From the NCBI GenBank assembly GCA_946410475.1, contig CAMKAM010000003.1:1-32511 (forward strand): a DNA stretch of 32,511 nucleotides, read 5' to 3'. The notes below the pieces were generated by a model. It worked only from the letters and a program-made list of their open reading frames with translations, made no database searches and was not told the origin of the DNA. Source of the DNA: an uncultured Bacillota bacterium (GTDB taxonomy: Bacteria; Bacillota; Clostridia; Peptostreptococcales; Anaerovoracaceae). Shown piece by piece: positions 1-7,948 of the stretch (within the stretch, counting starts at the first letter, position 1; each line of letters starts with the position of its first letter). Made by a program: the position numbers and the translations under genes.

Positions 1-1772
1 ACCTCGACGCGGCCGAACTGCCTCATGCGCTTCTTTCCCTCTTTCTGCTTTTCAAGCAGCTTTTTCTTTCTGGAAATGTCGCCGCCGTAGCACTTTGCAA
101 TAACATCCTTACGGTAAGCTCTTACCGTCTCTCTCGCTATTATCTTCTGGCCGATGCAGGCCTGGATCGGAACTTCGAACTGGTGCATCGGAATGACTTC
201 CTTGAGCTTTTCGCAGACGAATCTTCCGCGGGCGTAAGCCTTCGAATCATGCACTATCATCGAGAACGCGTCGACGATCTCCTTGTTCAGCATAATGTCG
301 AGCTTGACGAGCTTGCTCTTCTCGTAGCGGACGAATTCGTAGTCCAGAGAGCCGTAGCCGCGCGTCTTCGACTTCAGAGCGTCGAAGAAATCGTAGATGA
401 CTTCGTTCAGCGGCATCTCGTAGTGCAGCTGTACGCGGTTTTCAGTGATGTACTCCATGTGGATCATCCTGCCGCGCCTCTCCTGGCAGATCTCCATGAT
501 GTTGCCGACATATTCCTTAGGTATCATGATGTCCGCCTTGACGATCGGCTCTTCGATATGGTCGATCTCCAGCGGATCTGGCAGGTTGCTCGGATTGTGC
601 ACCATCAGCTCCGTGCCGTCGATCTTGACGACCTTGTATATTACGCTCGGGCTCGTCGTGATGACGCCGAGGTCGAACTCCCTCTCAAGTCTCTCGACGA
701 TGATCTCCATGTGCAGAAGTCCGAGGAAGCCGCATCTGAAACCGTAGCCGAGTGCAGCCGACGTCTCAGGCTCGAAGTTGAACGCTGCGTCATTGACCTG
801 CAGCTTTTCGAGAGCGTCCTGGACGTTCTCATATTTCTCGCCTTCCGCCGGATAGATGCCGCAGTATACCATCGACTGGGCCTTCTTGTATCCCGGAAGA
901 GCCTCATCAGCCGGATCCTTGTCCAAAGTGATAGTATCACCAACGCGCGCGTCCCTTACCTGCTTGATGCTGGCGCAGACGTAGCCTACCTCGCCCGCCC
1001 TGAGCTCCTTGCACGGAACGTGGCCCGGCGAGTAGGTGCCGACCTCTGTGACTTCGTATTTTTTCCCTGTATTCATCAGGCGTATCATATCGCCCGTCCT
1101 GACCGTTCCTTCGAATATCCTCGTCAGGATGACGACGCCCTTGTAGTTGTCGTAGTATGAGTCGAAAATAAGCGCCTTCAGCGGGGCCTTCTCATCCCCC
1201 TCCGGAGCCGGTATCTTCTCGACGATCTGCTCGAGCACGTCTTCGACGCCAAATCCCTCTTTCGCGGAAACGAGCGGCGCCTCCGATGCGTCTATGCCTA
1301 TCACATCCTCGATTTCTTCCCTGACCTCTTCCGGTCTGGCGCTCGGAAGGTCCATCTTGTTGAGGACAGGCATTATCTCAAGATCCTCGTCCATCGCAAG
1401 GTAAACGTTCGCCAGGGTCTGCGCCTCGACGCCCTGCGTCGCGTCAACGATAAGAACGGCCCCTTCGCACGCAGCAAGCGATCTCGACACCTCATAGTTG
1501 AAGTCGACGTGTCCCGGCGTATCGATGAGGTTAAGTATGTACTCCTTTCCGTCTTTGGCCTTGTAAGCAAGCCGCGTGGTCTGCAGCTTGATGGTGATGC
1601 CCCTCTCCCTTTCGAGATCCATGTTGTCGAGGAACTGCTCTTTCATATCGCGCTTCGCGACAACGCCCGTCTTCTCAAGAATCCTGTCGGCGAGCGTCGA
1701 TTTGCCGTGGTCGATATGCGCTATTATGCTAAAATTTCTTATACTCTGTTTGTAGTCTGTCATAATAGGCAT
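1..1772 (-). CDS. lepA: Elongation factor 4 (LepA), 3' end outside window
   Basis: Ribosome-associated GTPase that back-translocates or remodels stalled ribosomes. Read on the minus strand, the protein begins MPIMTDYKQSIRNFSIIAHI and shows the translational-GTPase motifs in order: AHIDHGKST (P-loop), the switch region around RERGIT, DTPGH (G3) and NKMDLP (G4). The LepA-type C-terminal region follows, including the conserved YRKDVIAKCYGGD segment before KKKLLEKQKEGKKRMRQFG. About 590 codons are present; the family is near 600, so only the last dozen or so residues are missing. I chose ATG at 1772 because an AAGGGG ribosome site lies 13 nt upstream; ATG at 1763 would be too far from it. It diverges from rpsT across about 100 bp. 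Identity is very secure. Confidence 0.97.
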   Translation of the reverse strand, partial: MPIMTDYKQSIRNFSIIAHIDHGKSTLADRILEKTGVVAKRDMKEQFLDNMDLERERGITIKLQTTRLAYKAKDGKEYILNLIDTPGHVDFNYEVSRSLAACEGAVLIVDATQGVEAQTLANVYLAMDEDLEIMPVLNKMDLPSARPEEVREEIEDVIGIDASEAPLVSAKEGFGVEDVLEQIVEKIPAPEGDEKAPLKALIFDSYYDNYKGVVILTRIFEGTVRTGDMIRLMNTGKKYEVTEVGTYSPGHVPCKELRAGEVGYVCASIKQVRDARVGDTITLDKDPADEALPGYKKAQSMVYCGIYPAEGEKYENVQDALEKLQVNDAAFNFEPETSAALGYGFRCGFLGLLHMEIIVERLEREFDLGVITTSPSVIYKVVKIDGTELMVHNPSNLPDPLEIDHIEEPIVKADIMIPKEYVGNIMEICQERRGRMIHMEYITENRVQLHYEMPLNEVIYDFFDALKSKTRGYGSLDYEFVRYEKSKLVKLDIMLNKEIVDAFSMIVHDSKAYARGRFVCEKLKEVIPMHQFEVPIQACIGQKIIARETVRAYRKDVIAKCYGGDISRKKKLLEKQKEGKKRMRQFGRVE

Positions 1773-1789
1773 TTTACTGTATTTTCCCC

Positions 1790-1818
1790 TTGATTTCAAC
1801 ATTCAAATCATTTATACT
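1790..1818 (+). promoter_or_regulatory. rpsT promoter, sigma-70/sigA type
   Basis: TTGATT (1790-1795), a 17-nt spacer and TATACT (1813-1818) sit about 60 nt upstream of the rpsT start. Spacing is ideal and both boxes are close to consensus, as expected for a ribosomal protein gene. Confidence 0.75.
1811..1816 (-). promoter_or_regulatory. Possible lepA -10 box
   Basis: On the minus strand TATAAA lies about 40 nt upstream of the lepA start. Only a poor -35 match (TTCTGC, 18 nt upstream) accompanies it. It overlaps the rpsT -10 box on the opposite strand. This is an inference from motif matching. Confidence 0.35.
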
Positions 1819-1878
1819 ATCACTTGGCGATTTTGCAGAATGTTATTTTTTTAATGTAAAGTGGGGTGAAAAACACAA

Positions 1879-2148
1879 ATGGCAAACATCAAATCCGCTA
1901 AAAAAAGAATCAAAGTAATCGACAAGAAGACAGCGCGCAACAGGAGAGTCAAGGAGCACATCAAGGCAGTACTCAAGAGCTTTGACGCAGCTATCGCAGA
2001 GAACGACTTCGAAGCAGCAGAGCAGCAGCTCAAACTCGCTGAGAAGAAACTCATGCAGGCGGCTTCCAAAGGGACTATCCACAAGAAGGCTGCATCGCGC
2101 AAAGTCGGCAGACTGACGAAAAGATTCAACAAAGCGAAGAACGCTTAA
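1879..2148 (+). CDS. rpsT: 30S ribosomal protein S20
   Basis: Small-subunit ribosomal protein that binds the 5' domain and helix 44 of 16S rRNA and assists 30S assembly. The 89-residue protein starts MANIKSAKKRIK and is Lys/Arg-rich and helical throughout, with the family segments ARNRRVKEHIK near residues 20-30 and TIHKKAASRKVGRLTKR near 66-82. Length is typical. A GGGGTG ribosome site lies about 10 nt before the ATG. It is monocistronic: its own promoter lies upstream, and twin hairpins plus a strong terminator lie downstream. Its position next to lepA is a common Gram-positive arrangement, although here the two genes diverge. Confidence 0.98.
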   Translation: MANIKSAKKRIKVIDKKTARNRRVKEHIKAVLKSFDAAIAENDFEAAEQQLKLAEKKLMQAASKGTIHKKAASRKVGRLTKRFNKAKNA

Positions 2149-2166
2149 TCTCGCCCGTCCCCACAC

Positions 2167-2208
2167 GCGTATAAGTTAAATACGCACAGCGTACAAAGTT
2201 CAGTACGC
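2167..2208 (+). repeat. Tandem pair of near-identical hairpins after rpsT
   Basis: Hairpin 1 pairs GCGTAT (2167-2172) with ATACGC (2180-2185) around a 7-nt AAGTTAA loop. Hairpin 2 pairs GCGTAC (2189-2194) with GTACGC (2203-2208) around an 8-nt AAAGTTCA loop. The closing base pair changes from T-A to C-G between copies, a compensatory change. Both lie in the rpsT 3' untranslated region before the terminator. Function is unknown. Confidence 0.7.
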
Positions 2209-2220
2209 GCAAAAAAGATA

Positions 2221-2252
2221 AAAACCATGGCAGTGTCTCCCATGGTTTTTTT
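2221..2252 (+). terminator. Bidirectional intrinsic terminator (rpsT / GHL10 gene)
   Basis: AAAACCATGG (2221-2230) pairs with CCATGGTTTT (2240-2249) around a 9-nt loop and runs into seven T. On the minus strand the same stem is followed by a T-rich stretch, so it can also end the convergent hydrolase transcript. Confidence 0.88.
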
Positions 2253-2323
2253 ATTGCTCTGTTTTATTGCTCCGACTGCACCCTGCCCGCAGCGCATTTT
2301 ACAGCCGCATATCTATCGCATAT

Positions 2324-3499
2324 CTACAGTCCCAGATACTTCTTCAGGTTATACAGTTCCTTCTGGGTATGCTTCATATTCATATCCGGCGCGCCGAACA
2401 GCGAGTATCCTGATGCGCCCTTCTCTCTCAGCTTCTTGATCTGGTTCCTGATATTCACGTTCGATCTCTTCCAGCCCTTGTCATCGCTGAATCCGTATCC
2501 TGTCCGGTAGAGGGCGAGCCCGATATACATCTTGACTCCCTTCGCCCTCGTGAGGCCCATGAACTGGTTCAGACGATTCGTGAACATCTTCACCTTCCCG
2601 CGAGATCCCCACTTGTCCGACCAGTAGATCTGCGGCATCAGATAATCCACATATCCGGTCTTCTTCAGCCATGTCCTTACATCAGCGCCGTCGTGCATAT
2701 CGTTCTCGTAGTTGCCTTGGGGGCTAACGCCGAATACCATATTGGGTTTCTTGTGTGTCTGTTTGTAAGCAGCCTTTATCAGCTTGTTGACATTCTTACG
2801 TTTCTTCTTCGCGCCGATCCGGACCTTGTATCTCTTGCTGCGCTTCGATGATTTGACATAGCGGTTGCCGTGATAGAAATAGTCGTCGAAGTGGATACCG
2901 TCGATATCATATTCCTGCAGCTCTTTGATCGCTTTCAGGACCCTCTTCCTGCTCGACTTGAGTTTCGGATCAAGATATGTCGCTTGGGTGATCCTGTAAG
3001 GATTCATCCACGCATGCAGCTCGAGGTCGCGCTTGTGCGCCTCTTTGATCATTATCTTCAGCGGATCGTAAGTATAGGTCTTGTAAGCAGACTTAGAGCG
3101 TTTCGCCTTCGTCGTCAGATACTTCGAAGCCGGAAAACTCTTGCTCTTCCACGAAGCGTCGTCAAAAGCCCTGACGTGGAAGAAGATCACGTTGCATCCG
3201 TACTTCTTCGCCTTGTTCATCAGCTTTCTCGTATTCTTCGTGAACTGGCTCTTGCTCTTGTTCGACAGACCCAGCATATAGAAATCGCAGAATCCGATCC
3301 AAAGACCGCGCAGTTCTTCGTCCGTCTTCACGAGACTTTGACTGTTGAACGGCTCCGTGCCCTCAGCAGCCGCCTTCGCCTCTTCAGCACCAAAAGCGCC
3401 CGCTCCGCCGAATGCCGGAGCGACCGTTACCGCCATCACCAGACAGAGCGCCAAAGCAAGCGCCCTAGCCATCACATTTCTTCCAAACCCTTTTTTCAT
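2324..3499 (-). CDS. Secreted GHL10/DUF187 family glycosyl hydrolase-like protein
   Basis: The protein has 391 residues. Residues 1-37 look like a signal peptide: MKKGFGRNVMAR, a hydrophobic stretch, then an AFGAEEAKA cleavage region. The rest matches the family-10-like glycosylhydrolase (GHL10, YngK/DigH) fold: ELRGLWIGFCDF at the first strand, VIFFHVRAFDDA, LELHAWMNPYR, DIDGIHFDDYFY, FGVSPQGN, YLMPQIYW and MYIGLALYRTG along a TIM barrel. E. coli DigH of this family acts on denuded peptidoglycan glycan strands, so a wall role is likely here but inferred. The mature protein is unusually Lys/Arg-rich, which suits binding to an anionic wall. It lies 47 bp downstream of the acyl-CoA synthetase gene, possibly co-transcribed, with an AAGAGG ribosome site before ATG. 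Confidence 0.9.
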   Translation of the reverse strand: MKKGFGRNVMARALALALCLVMAVTVAPAFGGAGAFGAEEAKAAAEGTEPFNSQSLVKTDEELRGLWIGFCDFYMLGLSNKSKSQFTKNTRKLMNKAKKYGCNVIFFHVRAFDDASWKSKSFPASKYLTTKAKRSKSAYKTYTYDPLKIMIKEAHKRDLELHAWMNPYRITQATYLDPKLKSSRKRVLKAIKELQEYDIDGIHFDDYFYHGNRYVKSSKRSKRYKVRIGAKKKRKNVNKLIKAAYKQTHKKPNMVFGVSPQGNYENDMHDGADVRTWLKKTGYVDYLMPQIYWSDKWGSRGKVKMFTNRLNQFMGLTRAKGVKMYIGLALYRTGYGFSDDKGWKRSNVNIRNQIKKLREKGASGYSLFGAPDMNMKHTQKELYNLKKYLGL

Positions 3500-3512
3500 A
3501 ATACCTCTTCTC

Positions 3513-3529
3513 GGACGCCCGGTGCGTCC
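3513..3529 (-). other. Small hairpin between acyl-CoA synthetase and GHL10 genes
   Basis: GGACGC (3513-3518) pairs with GCGTCC (3524-3529) around a 5-nt loop, just upstream of the GHL10 ribosome site on the minus strand. No T-run follows, so it is not a standard terminator. It could mark an mRNA-processing or translation-modulating element. Confidence 0.4.
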
Positions 3530-3546
3530 CGACCCGTTTCGCCGCC

Positions 3547-5271
3547 TCAGAGGTTTTCCTGCCGCTTTATCTTCTTCGTCGTCGTCCTGATGAAGTCTTC
3601 CTTTCTCAGCATTATGTTCCTGATCCTCTTGTAGTCAGGCAGCGTCATATTGATCTTGTGAACTTCTTCCTTGAACATATCGAACAGCTCTTCTTCCGTC
3701 ATATTTTCGGAGATGTTTTCCTTGATATATTCATCATCCGGAAGGATCTGCGCAGCGACTATCATATCCCTGCCGTCTTCTTCCTCCTTACCATATACCA
3801 TACAATCGGTCACCATAGGAAGTGAGTTCACCAAAACTTCAAGTTCTTCCGGATAAATATTTTTTCCGGTCTTCGTCACGATCACGTTCTTCGATCTTCC
3901 CGTGATGTAGACCCATCCCTCTTCGTCCTTGAATCCCAGATCGCCGGTGTAGAACTTTCCGTCTTTTATGACCTTTGCCGTCTCCTCGGGCATCTCGTAG
4001 TAGCCGAGCATAACGTTCGGTCCTTCGTAAGCGAATTCACCGATGCCGTCCTCATCCGGATCCTCGACGGTGATCTTTCCGTAAGGCACCTCGGGTCCGC
4101 ACGAGCCCGCCTTGATATATATGTCGTGTCTGAGTTTCTCAGGCGTTCCGGAGATCAGAGGCGCCGTCTCCGTAAGGCCGTATCCCTGGGCGATATCGAA
4201 GCCGAGATCCATCAGTCCCCTCATCGCTACCGGATCGAGGGAAGCCGCTCCGACGATGAACAGCCTCAGCTTTCCGCCGAAATTTTTGTATATAGATCTG
4301 AAGAGGCTCCTGCGCCTGTCGATCCCAAGAGCCATGAGGTTCCTGTTCAGTACGATCAGGGCCTTAAGAGCTCTTTCCTTCTTCTGCTTTTTGACCTGCT
4401 TCATGATCTTTGTGTAGAGAGACTCCACGATAAGAGGTACCGCGACAAGGATGCTTACTCCCGCCTCGGCCATATTCTTCTGTACATACTTGAGCCCCTC
4501 GCAGAACGCTACGCATGCTCCCTGGGAATAGACTGTGAGTATGTCCATCGTGCACTCGAACGTATGATGGATCGGAAGCACGGACAGCGTGACATCGTCG
4601 TCCTTCAGATGCACGCAGCGGCTCGCGGCAAGGCTCGCGAACGTGATGTTCCTGTTCGAGAGCATGACCCCCTTCGGGATGCCTGTCGTCCCTGACGTGA
4701 ACAGCAGAGCGGCCAGAGCGTTTGGGTCGACTTCGATGCCGGTATATGATGTGACGCCCTCGGAGACCATCCTCCTGCCTTCCTTCACCGCGTTCAGGAT
4801 GTGGCCCGGAACGTCAGCGTTGGCGCTGTCTTCGTATACGCTCATGTTGAATTTGCGCTCGATGTCCAGGCCCTCGAACGCCTTGTCGTATTTTCCTGTG
4901 TAGAACACGGCGCTCAGGCAGGCTCTTTCGCTGAGGTTGGCGATTTCCTCGCTGCTCAGCTCCTTGTCGAGCGGCACGACCACGCCGACGCCGCAGATGA
5001 CGGCAAAGTAAGCCACTACCCACTCGTAGCAGTTCGCGCCGATGATGCCGATCTTCTTTCCCTGAAGACCGCTTTCGACCAGATATGTGCCGAGCCCGTC
5101 GACATCCTCCTTGAACTGCGTGTATGTGATCTCCTTGTATGGAGCGCCTTTCTTTTCCTTTACTTTGTAAGCAGCCTTGTCCGGGTACAAAGATGTGCTG
5201 ATAGCCATCATACCTTTGATCGTATCAACATCCTCAACCTCATGATGCCATCTGAATCTATCGTCAGCCAT
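3547..5271 (-). CDS. AMP-forming acyl-CoA synthetase (long-chain fatty acid-CoA ligase type)
   Basis: Cytosolic ATP-dependent activation of a fatty acid to acyl-AMP and then acyl-CoA. The 574-residue protein has the full ANL-superfamily motif set. The phosphate-binding loop LLFTSGTTGIPKGVMLS is near residue 190, the adenine/acyl motif GYGLTETAP near 365, YTGDLGFKDEEGWVYITGR near 445 and KNIYPEELE soon after. The C-terminal Lys-rich TTTKKIKRQ holds the presumed catalytic lysine. Length and order fit a single-domain ligase with no carrier domain. The substrate cannot be read from the sequence; a medium- to long-chain fatty acid is the usual role. The GHL10 gene follows at 47 bp. The 178-bp divergent region to deoD is AT-rich, but I found no convincing pair of promoter boxes in it. 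Confidence 0.93.
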   Translation of the reverse strand: MADDRFRWHHEVEDVDTIKGMMAISTSLYPDKAAYKVKEKKGAPYKEITYTQFKEDVDGLGTYLVESGLQGKKIGIIGANCYEWVVAYFAVICGVGVVVPLDKELSSEEIANLSERACLSAVFYTGKYDKAFEGLDIERKFNMSVYEDSANADVPGHILNAVKEGRRMVSEGVTSYTGIEVDPNALAALLFTSGTTGIPKGVMLSNRNITFASLAASRCVHLKDDDVTLSVLPIHHTFECTMDILTVYSQGACVAFCEGLKYVQKNMAEAGVSILVAVPLIVESLYTKIMKQVKKQKKERALKALIVLNRNLMALGIDRRRSLFRSIYKNFGGKLRLFIVGAASLDPVAMRGLMDLGFDIAQGYGLTETAPLISGTPEKLRHDIYIKAGSCGPEVPYGKITVEDPDEDGIGEFAYEGPNVMLGYYEMPEETAKVIKDGKFYTGDLGFKDEEGWVYITGRSKNVIVTKTGKNIYPEELEVLVNSLPMVTDCMVYGKEEEDGRDMIVAAQILPDDEYIKENISENMTEEELFDMFKEEVHKINMTLPDYKRIRNIMLRKEDFIRTTTKKIKRQENL

Positions 5272-5436
5272 AAACTCTCTACCTCTCGTTTTTCCTATTC
5301 GCTAATCGAAGCACGTTATGATATAATAATGCGAAAGATAAACAGGCTTTATGCTTCAAAACAGCTTTTTTTCAATAAGCGTACTTTGAAATGATTATAT
5401 CATATAACTGCTTCTATGTATCATCAAACTGAACTT

Positions 5437-5452
5437 GGAGGGTGAAGATTTG
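5437..5452 (+). promoter_or_regulatory. Ribosome site deciding a TTG start for deoD
   Basis: GGAGGG (5437-5442) lies 7 nt before TTG at 5450. An in-frame TTG at 5435 overlaps this Shine-Dalgarno sequence and so cannot be the start. Confidence 0.8.
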
Positions 5453-6157
5453 AGCACACACATCAATGCTGCAAAAGGCGGTGATATAGCTGAGAGCGTT
5501 CTCCTTCCCGGAGACCCGCTGAGAGCGAAGTACATCGCGGAGAACTTCCTCGAAGATGCTTACTGCTACACCGAGATCAGAAATATGTACGGGTTCACAG
5601 GAACGTACAACGGAAAAAAAGTCTCCGTCCAGGGGACGGGCATGGGCATGCCGTCCATGGGCATCTACTCCTGGGAACTCATGACTGAGTACGGGGTCAA
5701 AAACCTGATCCGCATCGGCACGGCCGGCTCTTTCCACGAAGATATAAAGATCGGCGATGTGGTCATGGGTATAGCGGCCAGCACAGACTCGAACTATATA
5801 CACGCCTTCCCCGCTCCGTCCGGCTATTCGCCGTGCGCTGACTGGGGACTGCTCCTCAAGGCCCGCGAGGCGAACGAAAAGATCGGGCTCCCTCTCAAAG
5901 CCGGGAACCTCGTATCATGCGACGTCTTCTACGAGACCGACCCGGACTGGTGGAAAGCCTGGGCGAAGATGGGAGTCATGGGCGTAGAAATGGAAGCTGC
6001 GGCCCTTTACATGAACGCCGCGTATACCTGCACGAACGCGCTCGCGATGGTCACGATCACGGACCACTTCATCACCGGAGAGAGATCCTCTACCGAGGAA
6101 AGAGAAAAAGCTAATTCAGACATGATAAGACTCGCCCTGGAGGTGGCTACGAGATGA
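5450..6157 (+). CDS. deoD: Purine nucleoside phosphorylase, DeoD type
   Basis: Phosphorolysis of purine (deoxy)nucleosides to the base and (deoxy)ribose-1-phosphate, used in salvage and catabolism. About 235 residues from the TTG start, matching hexameric DeoD. Family motifs are LLPGDPLRAKYIAE near the N terminus, QGTGMGMPSMGIYSWEL, the ribose/phosphate segment IRIGTAGSFHEDIKIGDVV, GVMGVEMEAAALY (nucleoside binding) and the ITDHFITGE loop carrying the catalytic Asp. The stop overlaps the ATG of the metal regulator (ATGA at 6154-6157), so the two are translationally coupled. The pyrimidine counterpart, pdp, lies elsewhere in this window. Confidence 0.96.
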   Translation: MSTHINAAKGGDIAESVLLPGDPLRAKYIAENFLEDAYCYTEIRNMYGFTGTYNGKKVSVQGTGMGMPSMGIYSWELMTEYGVKNLIRIGTAGSFHEDIKIGDVVMGIAASTDSNYIHAFPAPSGYSPCADWGLLLKAREANEKIGLPLKAGNLVSCDVFYETDPDWWKAWAKMGVMGVEMEAAALYMNAAYTCTNALAMVTITDHFITGERSSTEEREKANSDMIRLALEVATR

Positions 6158-6534
6158 AAGTAATGGAATCCGCAGAAAACTATCTGGAAACGATACTGAT
6201 GCTGAAAGCCTCGAACGGCAATGTCAGATCCATAGATATCGCTAACGAACTGGGCTATTCCAAGCCCTCCGTCAGCATAGCGATGAAACGCCTCCGCGAA
6301 AAAGGCCATATCGTGGTCGAGGACGGCGGCAATATAGAGCTGACAGACGAAGGCCGTAAGATCGCCGAGAAGATCTACGAGAGGCACGTCCTTCTGACAG
6401 ACCTTTTGATGAGGATCGGCGTTTCCGCAGACGTCGCCGAAGAAGACGCCTGCAGGGTCGAGCACTACATCAGCGAAGAGACGTTCTCGAAGCTCAAGGA
6501 GCATATCGAGAGTACGACCCCAAAGAGAAAATAG
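6154..6534 (+). CDS. Short DtxR/MntR-family metal-dependent regulator
   Basis: The 126-residue protein has the N-terminal winged helix (ESAENYLETI, then IANELGYSKPSVSIAMKRL as recognition helix) and the dimerisation/metal-binding helices. It lacks the C-terminal SH3-like domain of full-length DtxR, as in MntR-length proteins. By alignment from memory, the metal positions are N9 (MntR Asp8 / DtxR Met10), E12 (MntR Glu11), H78, C100 (MntR Glu99 / DtxR Cys102), E103 and H104. This mixes iron-type and manganese-type ligands, so metal selectivity cannot be assigned. It overlaps deoD by 4 nt. Its targets are unknown; no metal transporter lies in the window. Confidence 0.9.
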   Translation: MKVMESAENYLETILMLKASNGNVRSIDIANELGYSKPSVSIAMKRLREKGHIVVEDGGNIELTDEGRKIAEKIYERHVLLTDLLMRIGVSADVAEEDACRVEHYISEETFSKLKEHIESTTPKRK

Positions 6535-6543
6535 TATGACGCG

Positions 6544-6574
6544 AAAAAGCAACGGACGGATCCGTTGCTTTTTT
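6544..6574 (+). terminator. Bidirectional terminator between the deoD unit and pyrI
   Basis: AAAAAGCAACGGA (6544-6556) pairs with TCCGTTGCTTTTT (6561-6573) around a CGGA tetraloop. T-runs on both strands let it end the plus-strand deoD unit and the minus-strand pyrE-pyrB-pyrI unit. Confidence 0.92.
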
Positions 6575-6594
6575 CTTTGCTGTTCAAAGGCTGC

Positions 6595-7020
6595 TTACTT
6601 GTGCTCCGTGTGCTCCACGTCGCAGTAAGCGCATCTGTAAGCCCTCTTCTCCTTGTCCGCAAGATAGAATCTCTGAGCCACGCCCCTCTCCTCCGTCGTT
6701 ATGCAGCGGGGATTCTTGCAGGTCAGTACGTTCGTCAGTATCTGCGGCAGCTCGAGGTGCTCTTTCTTCTCGAGCTTTCCGTCCTTCACGAGATTGACCG
6801 TGATGTTCGGGTCGATATATCCGAGCGCATCGAAGTCGAGTTCGATCTGCTCGTCTATCTTGATGATATCTTTTCTTCCGTATTTAGTGCTGACAGCGTT
6901 CTGTATGATAGCGACGCTGCATTCCAGCTGGTCGAGCTCGAGGAGCTTGTATATCTCCATGCTCTTTCCCGCCTGTATATGGTCGAGCACTATACCGGTA
7001 GTCACTCCGTCTATATTCAT
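6595..7020 (-). CDS. pyrI: Aspartate carbamoyltransferase regulatory subunit
   Basis: Binds nucleotide effectors and transmits allosteric control to PyrB in the ATCase holoenzyme. The 141-residue protein has the N-terminal nucleotide-binding domain (GIVLDHIQAGKSMEIYKLL) and a C-terminal zinc domain with four cysteines in CKNPRC and CAYC pairs (about residues 100-135). It follows pyrB by 16 nt, with an AAGGAG site 6 nt before ATG. Its presence predicts feedback by CTP/UTP and ATP at the enzyme level. The zinc ligands look intact. Confidence 0.96.
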   Translation of the reverse strand: MNIDGVTTGIVLDHIQAGKSMEIYKLLELDQLECSVAIIQNAVSTKYGRKDIIKIDEQIELDFDALGYIDPNITVNLVKDGKLEKKEHLELPQILTNVLTCKNPRCITTEERGVAQRFYLADKEKRAYRCAYCDVEHTEHK

Positions 7021-7036
7021 CGCTTTCTCCTTACTG

Positions 7037-7948
7037 TTACTTCAAACCGAGCATCTTCGCTATCAGGGCCATGCGGATGAACCTTCCGCATCTGACCTGC
7101 TCGAAGTATTTCGCTCTCGGATCGCTGTCGACTTCCGTCGATATCTCATTGACCCTCGGCAGCGGGTGCAGGATCGACAGATCCTCCTTCGCTGTCTCGA
7201 GTTTGTCCATATCGAGTATATATGTATCCTTCAGTCTCAGATATTCCTCTTCATTGAAGAACCTCTCCCTCTGGACCCTCGTCATGTAGAGGATATCCAG
7301 CTCGGGCATGACCTCTTCCATATCCGTGACTTCTCTCCACTCTATGCCGTCTCTGTCGAGGTCGTCCCTCATATATTTCGGCAGCCTCAGCTCCGGAGGC
7401 GATATGAGGATGAACTTTATACCGTCGTACCTCTTCATCGCTTCGATGAGGGAGTGGACCGTCCTGCCGAAGCACAGGTCTCCGCAAAGACCGATAGTCA
7501 TGTCGGTGAACCTTCCCTTGGTCAGCCTTATAGTCGTAAGGTCCGTAAGCGTCTGCGTCGGATGGAAGTGCCCTCCGTCTCCCGCGTTGATGATCGGCAC
7601 GGTGCTGCTCTGGGAAGCCACCCTCGGCGCGCCCTCCTTGTGATGCCTCATGGCGATGATGTCGCAGTAGTAGCTGACTGTGCGGACAGTGTCCGCGACG
7701 CTCTCGCCCTTAGCCGAAGAACTCGAGGCGGCCTCGCTGAATCCGAGAACGTTCCCGCCAAGCGACATCATAGCCGATGTGAAACTGAGACGCGTCCTCG
7801 TGCTCGGCTCGAAGAACAGAGTTCCGAGTATCTTCCCCTTCGCGAGATCGAGATAATCTTCCGGAGCAGCCATCATCTCAGATGCGATGTCTATCAGCTC
7901 CTCTATCTCCTCTTCCGTAAGGTCTGTAACGTTGATAAGGTCTCTCAA
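7037..7948 (-). CDS. pyrB: Aspartate carbamoyltransferase catalytic subunit
   Basis: Condenses carbamoyl phosphate and L-aspartate to N-carbamoyl-aspartate, the committed step of UMP synthesis. The 303-residue protein carries the carbamoyl-phosphate motif FEPSTRTRLSF near residue 48, the second-subunit loop around SSSAKGES, the MRHHKEGAP segment, and the aspartate-binding segments including LHPLPRVNEI. It starts at TTG (7948): AGGAGG lies 6 nt upstream, and the TTGA sequence overlaps the pyrE stop. The order pyrE-pyrB-pyrI with overlaps indicates one mRNA. Confidence 0.97.
   Translation of the reverse strand: MRDLINVTDLTEEEIEELIDIASEMMAAPEDYLDLAKGKILGTLFFEPSTRTRLSFTSAMMSLGGNVLGFSEAASSSSAKGESVADTVRTVSYYCDIIAMRHHKEGAPRVASQSSTVPIINAGDGGHFHPTQTLTDLTTIRLTKGRFTDMTIGLCGDLCFGRTVHSLIEAMKRYDGIKFILISPPELRLPKYMRDDLDRDGIEWREVTDMEEVMPELDILYMTRVQRERFFNEEEYLRLKDTYILDMDKLETAKEDLSILHPLPRVNEISTEVDSDPRAKYFEQVRCGRFIRMALIAKMLGLK

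Noticed and set aside
183..1160. A 325-codon plus-strand open frame
   Set aside because: It is a shadow of lepA, has no ribosome site and shows no recognisable domain.
5272..5449. Promoters for the acyl-CoA synthetase and deoD
   Set aside because: The region is AT-rich with several TATCAT or TATTAT strings, but no -35 box at proper spacing on either strand was convincing.
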